Part shown: positions 42,835-54,910 of the stretch, in pieces
Numbering within the stretch: position 1 is the stretch's first letter
Layout: each line of letters begins with the position of its first letter
Source: Dallia pectoralis
Lineage: Eukaryota; Chordata; Actinopteri; Esociformes; Umbridae
Reading direction: 5' to 3'
Length of the DNA stretch: 64,000 bases
NCBI GenBank assembly: GCA_029465975.1
Contig: CM055757.1
Location: forward strand, 5,583,451-5,647,450
Translations under genes and position numbers: made by a program
The notes under the pieces: model-generated
The model's input: the letters and a program-made list of their open reading frames with translations, nothing else
Database searches by the model: none
Told to the model about the DNA's origin: nothing

Positions 42835-43116
42835 TGTCTCAAACAGTCTGTTTGTGTGTGGTAATATAACAATATATGTGGGAGCACAATAGAGACTGCC
42901 ACACTGTCATTAGCCCCGAGGGAACAGGAACCAGGGCAGTTGGTAAAACGTGGAGTTCCTCATAACAGAGCCCTTTTGAACCATTCACGTGCAAATTGAA
43001 ACGATGACATGACAATAATGCGACCAACGTCTCCAACACGACCGTGTCTCTAAAGACGCAGATCAATTCGTTACCTCTGAGCAGCTGGAAGCGCTGTAGA
43101 CTCATATGTACTTGAC

Positions 43117-43634
43117 ATGTGCCCTGATCGTGTGCCCTAAACGTGTGCCCTGATCGTGTGCCCTGAACGTGTGCCCTGATTGTGTGCCCTGAACGTGTGC
43201 CCTGATCGTGTGCCCTGATCGTGTGCCCTGAACGTGTGCCCTGATCGTGTGCCCTGATTGTGTGCCCTGAACGTGTGCCCTGATCGTGTGCCCTAAACGT
43301 GTGCCCTGATCGTGTGCCCTGAACGTGTACCCTGATCGTGTGCCCTGAACGTGTGCCCTGATCGTGTGCCCTAAACGTGTGCCCTGATCGTGTGCCCTGA
43401 ACGTGTGCCCTGATCGTGTGCCCTGAACGTGTGCCCTAAACGTGTGCCCTGATCGTGTGCCCTGAACGTGTGCCCTGATCGTGTTCCCTAAACGTGTGCC
43501 CTGATCGTGTGCCCTGATCGTGTGCCCTGATCGTGTGCCCTGAACGTGTGCCCTGATCGTGTGCCCTAAACGTGTGCCCTGAACGTGTGCCCTGATCGTG
43601 TGCCCTGAACGTATGCCCTGATCGTGTGCCCTGA
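43117..43634. repeat. 13-bp two-state minisatellite (about 40 copies)
   Basis: Units GTGCCCTGATCGT and GTGCCCTGAACGT (or GTGCCCTAAACGT) alternate in a mostly regular A-B-A-B order, giving a 26-bp higher-order period with occasional AA or BB doublets. Confidence 0.95.
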
Positions 43635-44329
43635 TAATCCACAGGGAATCTGTGGGAGATTTAAGGTCTGCGGTGGTGACAAAGATCAAATTGACCAAAA
43701 CGTCGGTCTGTTGGAGTTTTTTTGTATATACATTTTTTTTTAACAAAGCATCAATGGACAACGGTTAAGGCTGGTGTTGAGGTAGGGTCAATATTTCTAT
43801 TGGATACCTTTATTTACACGTGCAACGCTCCTCTAATTGAACAAACTCTAACCCACCTGCACAAATTTGTCTGGTTTTGTAAAGAGCTCGCATCGTTAGT
43901 ATTCGAGATTAGATCACCGTATGCTAAACTCGTTTCATGTGAAGATGAAGACAACAGATAAGAAGGTGCGTAAATGACACAGGTGAAGAGCTGTATTAGC
44001 ACAGAGAGTAACACAATCCTGTTATATACAGTGGCTCTAAATCCTCCAACCCCCACATGTTCTTGCGTTACCACATGAAATCAAAATGGATTTAATCAGG
44101 AGATTTCTCACTGATCAACACAGAAAATGTCAGCTACCAGCATTAATTACTGTGCCGGTCGTATAGTAATTAGGGCAACTTTATAGTTAGTGCAGCAATT
44201 CCTGTCCTGTAACGCCGAATGTGAAAACATTTCTGCGAAGAGTGTCCTGGGGATGGAAATGTAATGTGCCTCTGCAAATCCACCAAACACTTTCTCAGCG
44301 TACACAGAATTATTTAGCTTCAAGGTAGC
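43635..44329. other. Intergenic, no gene seen
   Basis: Complex sequence. A possible Tc1-type MITE end (TATACAGTGGCTC) is at 44028-44040. Confidence 0.4.
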
Positions 44330-44560
44330 TCAATTGAACTGCACATCAGTCAATTAGCAAATCAGACATTTTCCATGATTCCAATTTAGCGCAGAGTCCT
44401 TGGCTCCCTTTGGTTCTCGCCTTTTAGATTTTCACCCTGACAGTGACAAATTACTCCTCTGCTTGGCGAGATTGAAAATTAAAAGCATTTAGAGTTGCTC
44501 ATGCATTTATGCTAATGAGAAATTCAGATATGATTTGCATGCAAAAGAGGCCAGTCTGAA
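44330..44560. promoter_or_regulatory. Candidate conserved non-coding element 1
   Basis: Dense in homeodomain/POU-like words: ATGCATTTATGCTAATGAG and ATTTGCATGC close together, with GAAAATTAAAAG. No reading frame or repeat. The call rests on sequence texture alone; a cross-species alignment is the deciding test. Confidence 0.35.
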
Positions 44561-45129
44561 AGCCCATCACTTCCCCCCCTCCCAGCCCCGGCCTCACTGC
44601 GCGGCTCCGGGCTTTTATTTTTATGCCCGTGCTGAAAAAACGCACACTGTGTATACACTTCAAAAGTGACATTTAACAGGGCCAAAGCAGCGTTATGAGC
44701 ATTAAATTCTGTGACGGTTTGTGAGATGTTAGTATTTACACAGCCTGCAGCGTGATAACCTGCCCGTGGCTGCACAGCCAAACTGGGTCGTTGTGTTTAC
44801 AGTTTTCCCGTAACACCACAACAGGGGGAGGCGTAGAACACGACTGCGCTTGTGCCGCATCTCCTTATGCGCCATAAATTGTCATTAGCAACGGAGAAGT
44901 AACATTCAATCACTACCGCGAGCGGCTAATGGCAATACGCAATATGATTCATATACCCTTTTAAGATTTCTTTAAAAAAAAAAACGTTCGTTTATTTACA
45001 CACGGTAAATATTACAAAATGTAATCATATGGTTAAACGTGCTGGTTTTAAACTACACATATAGGATCTCAGAAATATCCCTTGTTCTCTATGCGGCGAT
45101 GCATCTTCAAGGGACTTTATTGTTTCAGT

Positions 45130-45480
45130 TGCTGTAATGATTGTAACCTTGGCAACAGCTGCATTAATGAAGGTGGAAAATGAAATGCGGGCTTAATTTG
45201 TTTTAGTGTTCCGCAAAATGGATTTTCTTTGATTGAGGAACCCGATGAGAAGGGAAAGCGCTGACATGACACTTGTATTTGTCATCGTGTCATTTCAAGG
45301 AGGATGGCGACGGAATTATGAATACGTACACAGCAATTAAAAGCTGTGGCATTCATTAATAATTTTTCTATTCATTTATCAGCGCGGGCTGAAATGATTG
45401 CCGCCGAACTGACTTTCCAATTACGCTGCTTAATTAGAAATGTCAATATTAAGAAATAATTAAACCCGGGAATACATTAA
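45130..45480. promoter_or_regulatory. Candidate conserved non-coding element 2
   Basis: Rich in TAATTA/ATTAAT-type words (CTTAATTAGAAATGTCAATA, AAATAATTAAACCCGGG, CATTCATTAATAATTTT), non-repetitive and non-coding. Inferred from texture only. Confidence 0.35.
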
Positions 45481-48400
45481 GGGTGTCACATATACTCCTT
45501 TAAAAAAGTTACCGCCATCACTCAAATGATATCTCCGCTAATGTGTTTGGAAACGATTTGTAGGAAAAAAGCCTTGGCTAATCCACTGAGGCCTCTGGTG
45601 ACTATTTTCCTGAATTAACGATGTTATTCTCCGTTCCTTTTTCTCCTGTCCTGACCTCTGACCCCCAGAGCTGTGATTGGTGTAACCAAAGGGCGAGCAC
45701 GGTGCCAATGTGACTGCACGTTCACTCCCTGACGGCTCCGCCCATTATGGGTCCTGGACGTTAGAGGGATCTGATCTTAAAGCGCAGGTAGACAGCGTGG
45801 CCCAGAGGACTCCGGAGGACCACCGACAGCAGGTGCTTTTCACAGAGACGCTACCCCCGTGACCTACAGTGGTCCGGCACTATGTGCTGCTGCCGCTGGT
45901 CAACATGTACTGCTGCAACGTGAGTTTAAATAAGGACACCTGCCCTTCAAGACAACATTACTCAGCTGCTAAACCCTCTCGCCAACTAGGCAAACACATC
46001 AGACACATCCTTCTGACACTGTCCTGATGTCGTCTGAAAACCTTAATAGTTGCCTGTAAGTCTGTCAGGGTGACCTCAATCTGTTCCGATGAATCTTATT
46101 GATAGTCCACTCATGTAACTGTTGGGTTTGCACACGCACACGCTCCATCAAACGTGATTAGGCCCATTTAAATAGAAATGTAAAGGCACATCTTCGGAAA
46201 CGACACTGATGCATTTCTTTCCGCTTAGTATTTTTGTCCCCTTTATCCTCACAAAGTAATGTGTGGACATAATAACGGAAGAAAAATATGAGGTACGTAT
46301 TAACAAGGAAGTTAAACATTTATAAATAATGTACGCGCTCAAAGTGTGGGACTGGGTCAAGGAAATCAGATCATCAAAGCACAGCCAGGCAGCACTTTGC
46401 TACATTACTGACACTGTGTGAATACCGTGTTTACAGTATTGAGGCATGCATCTCTTCTGTGAGCTCGAGGTTTACTCCAGGTCCTCTATTGGACCTTTAA
46501 TCAGTTGGAACAAATCTCCTCGAAGCACCTGTTGGCTGCAACGGCTGCGGATGAAACCGATGAGGACTTGAAAGCGTTTTCAGCTCAAACGACGGAAGGA
46601 TGCCTGAGCTCTAATGATAGGATCAGGGCTGCAGCCGTTCTCTAGTTAGCTTCATCTGGCTCAAAGCACACGTGACAGGCACACTAATTACACTGTTTCC
46701 CTCTCCATTGTACATAGTTATTAGCATCTGTGTCGGTGTAAGTTAATCACTTTTCTTTTCTCCGAAGTACAGGAAACCTTGAAACCCGTGAAGTACTGTC
46801 GCCCATTCTAGGAACCGTGTTCTGTTGTTGTTTTGTGGTCTTTGTCAATACGATCGAAGTTAGGGCAACTTCACCCGGAATCGTCGATCGTCAGCCATTT
46901 TCAATTGAGGACTCGCATGGGAACCGGTCCTCGGAAAGCCTGCGTCTTCGGCATTGAAATGAGGGTGATTGTTTCGCTGTAAACGACACTATACCATTAC
47001 AGCCCAGCTTTAGCTTGTCATGAGCCTGAGTTCTCCATTACTTCTTGGACATTACTCGGACGATGCTCCGTTGATTTTCGAAGTATTCTTACAAACTCCT
47101 CCGGCCCTGATAATGACCAGAATAACCGCGACACGTAACCCAGGACTTACTAGAATTAGCTCTGGATAAAATCTGACCTGAATCTGTAAGGAAAGGAAAA
47201 TATCTAACTGTCTATGCTGTCTGATTCTGTGGTGTTGCGTCGTGGTCGTGTTGCAGTACGAACGAATGTTTTGTAGCACGTTTGTTTACAGCGTCTTCTT
47301 TTGACCTAACCGTGCACTCATGTAATGTGTAGTAACTACAAAGTAGTTTACGCCTCGGTGTTGCCAGGTGTCATGGTGATCGCGTCGTGTCATCGGTATG
47401 CTTTTGAACAGCACAACTGGGAAGTTTGTAGCATCGAAACAGGAAAAAAACATAACAGAAAACAAAACCCCACCCTGAGTTGCTTTTATTTCAGATGAAC
47501 ATTTGTGCATATTTTAATGCCAACGACGCAACATGAATGGCTTTCCAAGAGTGTGTTGTACATGTCTGTTCTACATCGAAACAGGAGTGCGCTGATATGA
47601 TATTCTCCATTGACACAAACAGGGACGTTTTTCATCGGTTTCAGTTGTTAAAACTGGAGTCTCTCATTCCTTTTTGAATGAAACGGGCACAGTGCTTCTC
47701 TAATAGGAGAAATGTACAGTTGTGGTCATACAATAACCATGTCAGGTCGTCACCGTGAGCGTGATGGTTTTTCCGTCTTAGTCATCACAGCTTCTCTGCC
47801 TTCCCCGCTGAATGAACACCGAGAATGAAGAGACCGTGAGGACAGAAAGGCTGTATCAGTCTGGAGAACGGGAGAGAGGGCCTCCTACAGCCAGCGGCTC
47901 CAGATTAGCTCTGAGAGGAAACGGGAGCGCCCCAACTCTCTGACAACTGAGAAAACCCTCCGCCGGCCCATCCGAATTGACAGGGCAAAAGGAAGCAGCA
48001 ATTTCTCCCGAGGCCGGGGAAAGCAGTCGTGACGAGGCTCTGGCGTTCCGGTACCCCTCCGGTCTGGGGATGTCCTCGCCACCGCGGCCTCGCTACCGGA
48101 CACTTGGCATTTCTCTCAGAATGCCAGGTATGCAGTGCGGTGAAGCGGCTTTGGCAGGTGGTGTGTGACGCTGACCTGTGTGAAACCCCGTCAGCTGGGG
48201 ATCACTGTCTCCTTTTACCTGCCACTGTGTGTTTCTGTCCCTCCACACAGATAATTACATTTAAAGGCTACTATACAGAGAGGCTTGTATCAGAGCCTAT
48301 ATTGCCCGCAACAGCTACGGTGAAAGCAATGTCATTTTAGTAACATTAACAAATGACGTGAATACAACTTCCAGGTCAGTGGCAAGGTCAAATAAAATAG

Positions 48401-48979
48401 CATGTACGCTGCCTCACTCAATGTGTATTAGAGTAGGAGTCTCGCCATACTAAGCCCAGTCTAGTCAAGCCAAACTAAAGCCCAGTCTAGTCAAGCCAAA
48501 CTAAGCTCAGTCCACTCTCTGAAGACAGGGTCCAATTGAGATTTGGCTTGTTCATTTAATCCAACCCCTCTTGGAAGAATTATGGTGAACCCCCTGGATC
48601 TTGAACAGGACAAACCCGGCCAGCTCTGACAGCCTATTGATTACTGGTTAGATGCTAGAACCATAAAGTGAAGAAGAACGAAGGAAATCAAGATACAGAG
48701 TGTTGAACGTTTTTCTGCGTTGGTGTTGTGGATGACAATAGGGATATATGTTAGCAGCACTGCATCATGGGTAAATACTACTCCCTGTGCACTGCTATAC
48801 CCAGGGCCAAATTGTCCAGGCAGTAGACAAATCTACTGTTAGTATCAACCCTCGCCTGAGGAATCAATTAAGACCAAGCAGCCTTGTTAACAGACGATAT
48901 CTATCTGGCCATTGATGTTTAAAAATATAAAAGATTAATCCTTTCAAGGACTGACACAGACTATTTACTGTTAACAAAT
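45481..48979. other. Intergenic, no gene seen
   Basis: About 3.5 kb without recognised exons or tandem arrays. A GC-richer stretch at 47880-48130 may also be constrained. A donor-like site follows CTGCTGCAAC at 45919, but no open frame supports an exon. Confidence 0.35.
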
Positions 48980-49215
48980 AACTTAATAAGTTTAACTCGC
49001 GATTATTTATTGATGCTCGGTGGGTGCCATCTCATTTCTGCGATCTGACTAGCTGTTAATTTCCCCGTTGTTGTTTTTTAATGTCGTTTAAATATGCATC
49101 GTTTCTTTAATACGACGCCGAGCGCGGCGAACCGATCCATCAGCTTCCGTTGGCTTTATGGGGAAACCTGAGCTATGGTCTCATTGGCCTTTTTATAGAC
49201 TGGTTTAAACAGGGC
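48980..49215. promoter_or_regulatory. Candidate conserved non-coding element 3
   Basis: GATTATTTATTGATGCTCGG, GTCGTTTAAATATGCATCG and CCTTTTTATAGACTGG in non-repetitive sequence. Texture-based inference only. Confidence 0.33.
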
Positions 49216-50519
49216 GTCCGTGCAAGTGTAATTACAGTTCAGTGTGTGTTAGCTCCCCAAGCCGAACGCCTGCACTGTAACTGCTCACTGGGTTAGTAGA
49301 GATCTGTGACTGGGGCAGGTTAATCTTATTCCTCCTTCTGTATTCAGATGAACTCCAGAATTCAGCGGGGGGACTGAACTGGGTCAGGGGGTGACGGAGG
49401 ATCAGGAAAGTGGAGCTAGTTTTCTCCGGGAACAATGTGGCAGAACCGAAGTGCTTCGCAGCTCCGGCACATTCCCCCCCGGGGGGCGTAAATTGGCTCT
49501 CAGAAGAGTAAAAAGAAACAATTGGCCTTTACCTCTGAGGTTGCATGTCATCTCTCCACATCTCACCGCCGGGCAGATTAAGGTCAAGTAGACCATTTTA
49601 CCTTTTTTCTCCGCACCGAAGGAAGTGTGGAAAAAAACGAAAGGGAACGAGACGGACGGGGAACCCGGAATGTCTTTGAAGGAGGTTTTACAGCCATCCC
49701 CGGTGATTGATCCCGGGTGATTTTCTTCCCGTCGTCTCGGAAACACGCTGATGATGACGGTTGCTTGTCAGATGAACTGAAAACCAAGCATACAGAGAAA
49801 GCCGCGTTGATCTCGTTGCTGTTGGATGTTGCCCCGGTGTAATTTTGCAGTTGTCTGAATGAGTACAAGAGAGAGAAATGTTCAGATCGTCAAGGGTTGT
49901 ATACAGGCATTCTCTATTGCACTGTGCGTGGGACCAGCTTTAAGCGGTCTATGTATACAGTACTGTGAATAAATTCCAGGCCACTCAAAGAATTAATCAA
50001 TTAAAGCCATTTGAGTAAAAATTTAACTCTTAATCTTTCATAATGTGCAATATGTAAGTAAACACAGACACAGAAATACAACAAAAACGAACAACAATAT
50101 TTGCATTGTAGTGGCCTCTTTTAAAATGCCAAACTGAAGCAATTTGTTTTCTTTTGATTGTTTAGCATTTTTTTTGTATTTTTTATTCTTCTTGTTTGAT
50201 TTGTGTCTTTGAGTCTTTTGTCAGTGTTCTCAAATTGCTTGAATTGTCATGACATTTTATTTAACAAGATATGATTTATCACACAATCCATTGTTTTTCT
50301 TTTGTGTTGTTTCTAATGTTATACAGTCTTTTTACTGTAGCAAATAGTGTTTCAATAACATTTACACGTAATATTTACTGTATAAAGTATGTATATCAAC
50401 AAAATATTATCTTGTTAAATGTGATGTTATTCCTCAGTCTCCTTTATATATTTCAATCAATTGCCTCCCTCCTTCCATCCGACATAAAAAAAACCAACTC
50501 TTTTTACATTATATAAAGG
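49216..50519. other. Intergenic, no gene seen
   Basis: Complex sequence, T-rich at 50150-50510. No exon recognised. Confidence 0.4.
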
Positions 50520-51050
50520 CGCAGCGTCATAAGGACTAATAACAGATTATTACTGCACACACTTTTCGTCTCTGCGAGAAACTCATTTCACCATGAGAGA
50601 ACAATGTCTATTCTGCAGACAGATTTCACGTTAAGGCAATTTGGAATTTTCCTGACTAACTAATATAGGGTCAAACTTCTGTGTAACTTAATTCTGCAAG
50701 ATTAATTATACAATTAATTCAAAACTCGTCTCAATTATGTAGAGAAATGCTGGCTGCCTGCTCAGACTGACCCTTGACCTCCAGTAAGGTGAGGTACCTG
50801 ATAAGAATAATTTCAAGCTGGCGAAATGGCTGCATATTTATGCCTCCATGCCAGACTCAGCACAATATTACTATTATCCTTTAATTGCAAGCAGTCTGTG
50901 ACTCTGCCCTTGACATGAAATGGCCAGACATTGTCATTCAAAAATGCAAATGTGTGAGAGAACTCTTCAATGATCGGAGACGGGGTGTCTGGACGATACT
51001 TAATTGCATTTAAATTTATGTAAGAAGCATTTCAAGCGCTACATAACATT
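50520..51050. promoter_or_regulatory. Candidate conserved non-coding element 4
   Basis: The strongest of the set: about 500 bases of complex AT-rich sequence with AAGATTAATTATACAATTAA, CAAAAATGCAAATGTGTG (octamer-like) and TTAATTGCATTTAAATTTAT, no open frame and no repeat. Texture-based inference only. Confidence 0.4.
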
Positions 51051-51469
51051 CACCTCAACCACGAAATGTAAAGCACAAATTATGCCAATACATATATGAT
51101 TGACTATCCGTATTTTCTAAGGCAAGAATGTGCAGTGGGCAAACGTACAAAATCAGCGCGGGTACAAATACATTTTTCCTTCACTCCGTATTTACAACGT
51201 TGCGCTAGATCAATAACTAACTACACATTTCAAGCGGATTTTTTTGAAAGGTCCATAAATCAGTTGAAAGCAGCCACTATGTATGTGTGAGTACGCACAT
51301 GGGTCCATATACATACATACGGTATTATATATTATACATATATACAGTATATCACTTTCACTGTGTCTATTCCGTCATAATGCCTGGTGTCTCCTCACTC
51401 ATGATCATATATCTCTGGAGCACATCCACCATATCATCCATGTTAATGTCCCTGTCCTGCCTCCCCCCA

Positions 51470-51705
51470 CACATCCCTGTCTTGGCTCCGCCCTCCATCC
51501 CTGTCTTGGCTCCGCCCTCCAACCCTGTCGCGGCTCCGCCCTCCAACCCTGTTTTGGCTCCGCCCTCCAACCCTGTCGCGGCTCCGTCCTCCAACCCTGT
51601 ACCGGCTCTGCCCTCCAACACTGTCGTGGCTCCGCCCACCAACTATATCCCAGCTCCGCCCACCAACCCTGTCCCGGCTCCGCCCCCTCCAACCCTGTCC
51701 CGGCT
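51470..51705. repeat. 24-bp minisatellite (about 10 copies)
   Basis: Unit GGCTCCGCCCTCCAACCCTG plus TCGC, diverged copies. The 24-bp period keeps Pro/Ala- or Gly/Arg-rich frames open; none is a gene. Confidence 0.92.
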
Positions 51706-53849
51706 CCCAGCTTTCTGAACCAGCCTCCATCCCATCTATCTGCACGTTGGGAATTCAGAAGGGGCAATAAAAAGGCAGCATGCAAACATCCTGTCTCCCT
51801 AAATGACACCCATTATCACCTGCTTAGCAGTGATAGAGTACTCCTCGTTAAGCCCCGTGGCAGGCAGCTTAAGAGGCCTGGCTGAAACGCAGGCAGGGTC
51901 AGATTAGTGCCTGTGTCTCTCCGGCCCCATTGGACAAGTGCATATGGGAGGTCTTACTGTAGCGACCAATAGAGACTCGTTACACCTTACATTTCGCAAC
52001 GTGGAATTCCTATCTCCACTAATGCTCCTGTATTAAGTGTCTCCGGGTTTCTAAACTGTCCTGTGGTCTGTGATTATGATTTTACCTCACATAACGGGGA
52101 CTTTTGTAGAACACTTTGCTCCATTGCAAACAAGCGACCAGTCAAAACAGTTACCGCAGGGTGTATTAAACCTTTATAGCGAAACACTTCAGGGGCAAAG
52201 CGATGATTTATTCCAGCAGTATGTCAACATAGTCGATGGCCTCCCGTGCCAGGCGTTTACCAAGACATGCGATATCTGACAGGCAAAACATTACTTGCGG
52301 AGGAGTGTTTTCCGCTGAAGAAGTGGAAGAGTTCTTTATCGCTGTCGATGTTACAGCAGGTTACAAAAAGCTTACACTCTTGTCTTCACAGACAGTGAAG
52401 CGGTTGTTTCTGTAAGTGGTATTCAAATATAAAGGTTGGATCATATAAACGTACTGTATAATCTGCCAGTGTGTTTTCCTTTCATGCTACTGTTTATTTT
52501 AATGACTGATTTTAATCTGCATGGAAATGCGTGCACAGCTGTCTCTCTCCTGGAGAGCTGGAGAACTGGAGGCCTCTGCCCCTGGGGTTTTTGCAAGCAT
52601 AATTCTCTCTTCTTTATAACGCAACAACCTCACTGCGTTTCGCATTGTCAGATTCGGTAACAGCAGTGGCATGACAGGAGTTTACTTCAGTTGGTTTGTG
52701 TGTATGCCAGCTGGAGAAAAAAATTATTCACGCGCGCTGTGATGTAACCCACCGCTGCCTCTGCTCTGTGCACGCCTGCATAACTGTTTCCCCAGAAGAG
52801 TTACCCAGAATGCATTTGGACACAATGCACTTGCGAGAAACACTCATGTTTATCACAGTCCGTTAATGGGGAACGTTGTATGCATTTTGTTGTTCGCAAC
52901 CTCTTTTTGTTGTTCTCAACCTCTATTCGTTGTTCTCAACCTCCTTCTCACCGCTCAGAGTAGAGCTGGTTCTCACACAGGGCACAGAGATAGACTGACT
53001 GTTCCAGGGCCAGTGTTGGATGGCTGTGGTTTGTCCTCCTCTGGTCAGGGCGACTCATTTTCACCATCAGTATCCATTAGGCCCTACGTGAGAGAACATC
53101 GTCGCAGGCTGAGATAACCGAAGCCCAGCATGCCTTTCCCATGACCGCTGGCGTGTTGAGAACCACCATCACTTCCCTCACTCCACCCAACGCCAACGGC
53201 TGCTTGTTCAGATGTTTGGCCCGTCGAAGTCCCACGCCAGGCACCCTGACGTTCTGCAACGGATTCCCACAGCTCCTTAGGGCCAGTCGGTTTCATTTCT
53301 TTCTCTTCGATTGTTACCGGGAAATCTTGTAAATGCAAATGGGGCCAAACAGAATGTAATTGGTGATGATTAGGAGAGGAAAGTAATGATTTCCCGACAC
53401 CAGGGTCACCTCAGGTTTAATTAGGCACAATCAGTGTCTGTCTCCTCTGTCTCCTGCCTGCCGGGGCCCGTGCCAGTACAATGACACGCTCAGAGACGTC
53501 CTCAAGACAATGGCCTGCTGAAGACAGAAGAAAGACGAGAGCAAAGTGGCAATCGGTTCCTGTGTCCAAAAATAGGAATGTTTTGGTTGTAGAGCTTCTG
53601 AGGTCAGGGTTTATGGAAAGGTCCAGGTACTTTTCAAGTCTCCAGCTGCTAGTAACGTCTAACTCACGTGCTACTTTAGCTCCTTATCCTGCAACTAGAA
53701 TTCACAGCGGTGGGACGAGATTATCAAGAAATCCCATTTGAAAAAGGTCCAAATGATCTCCGCCTCACTGAAACACACACCGGAGAACCAGGCCGGAGGA
53801 ACCACTGAGACACGGCAGGAAAACTGACCGTGACCAATCTCCCCGATTA
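51706..53849. other. Intergenic, no gene seen
   Basis: Complex sequence without a recognised exon. A short TTGTTGTTC(G/T)CAACCTC triplet repeat is at 52889-52945. Confidence 0.4.
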
Positions 53850-54400
53850 TCCAATCAGCGCTCCGAAACGTCAATTGTTCCGAGTCGATTAATAATTAAG
53901 AGGGACAATTGGCAGGGTATTCACTGCGGACAGTAGAACCGGTGCTGTAGAACCGGTGCTGTTCCGCCCATCCGTCCTCTCTTGGCATCAGCCTCTACCT
54001 TGGCTCGTTGGCTCTTTCGGCAGAGCTAAATTTACGACCTCGTCCCCCCCGACCGCCTCAACGACGCCGATCCTTCACAGGATCCGGGTCCCCGCCTGCT
54101 CGGCCTTGCCTCTCTGTGTGTCCGCTAAATGGAAATGGGCCGTCAATGCGGAAAGATCAAGAAGACAATGGGCCTCTCGGAAGGGAATCAAATGAAATAG
54201 GACCTGTCCGGGCCTGGGTGAAAGGCCTCTAGCATTAACCTGGAATAAGACAGAGCAATTGCTCTGTAATTCCTTTGCAGCTATTAGGCCGTCACAGTTC
54301 GCCTTTCGCCTCGTTTTTCTCCCCGGCCCCAAACGCTTTTGATTAATTCGTTAATTCCCAAACGAAGCTGAATCGCATCTTAGGCCCGGGCGCCAGCAAC
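53850..54400. promoter_or_regulatory. Candidate conserved non-coding element 5
   Basis: Contains GTCGATTAATAATTAAGAGG, AGAGCAATTGCTCTGTAATT and TTTTGATTAATTCGTTAATT in unique sequence. Texture-based inference only. Confidence 0.35.
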
Positions 54401-54734
54401 GATCCTTCCCTTTCACTTGACACAGGGCAAAAAATATACAGCGTTACAGAGAAAATAGACGTGCTCTCATTCGGCGTTATAATCTGTGCGGTTTTCATGT
54501 TTTATTTATGTTCAGAAGGACCGCCGGGGGTCCGGAATATCGGGCCGACCAGGCGAATCACTTGGGCTGTATTGATTCAGCTTGACTGTGCGCATCCCTC
54601 CGCCGTTTCATCGCCAGCCTGAACCTCCCCTTACCTCACCTCACTCACCTCACCTCCCTCACCTCACCTCCCCCGCGCACCTCCCTCCATTGGTGCTTTG
54701 CCCCAGCCTGCCGACTGGCCCTTGTTCAAAGCCC

Positions 54735-54910
54735 AGCAGCTCCCAGGACACGAATCAGTCCCTATCATTCAATATTCCCATTATGAGATTCATCAGTTCG
54801 GTCATTGTTTTGGTCTCATTAAGAAGAGATCCATTGTCTTGGACACCTCCGAGTTATCATGTCAACCCATGGTTGCTTCTGGAATAATAGCATTCTGCAA
54901 TTAGCATAGT
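54735..54910. promoter_or_regulatory. Candidate conserved non-coding element 6
   Basis: Unique sequence with ATTCAATATTCCCATTATGA, CATTGTTTTGGTCTCATTAA (SOX-like ATTGTT) and GCAATTAGCAT. Texture-based inference only. Confidence 0.33.

Noticed and set aside
45840..45925. Possible first exon (ATG codons, then a GTGAGT donor)
   Set aside because: Only a few codons are open and no downstream exon or known protein matches; could be a non-coding exon but is unsupported.
51283..51885. 200-codon frame with Gly/Ser/Pro repeats
   Set aside because: Created by the 24-bp satellite at 51470-51705.
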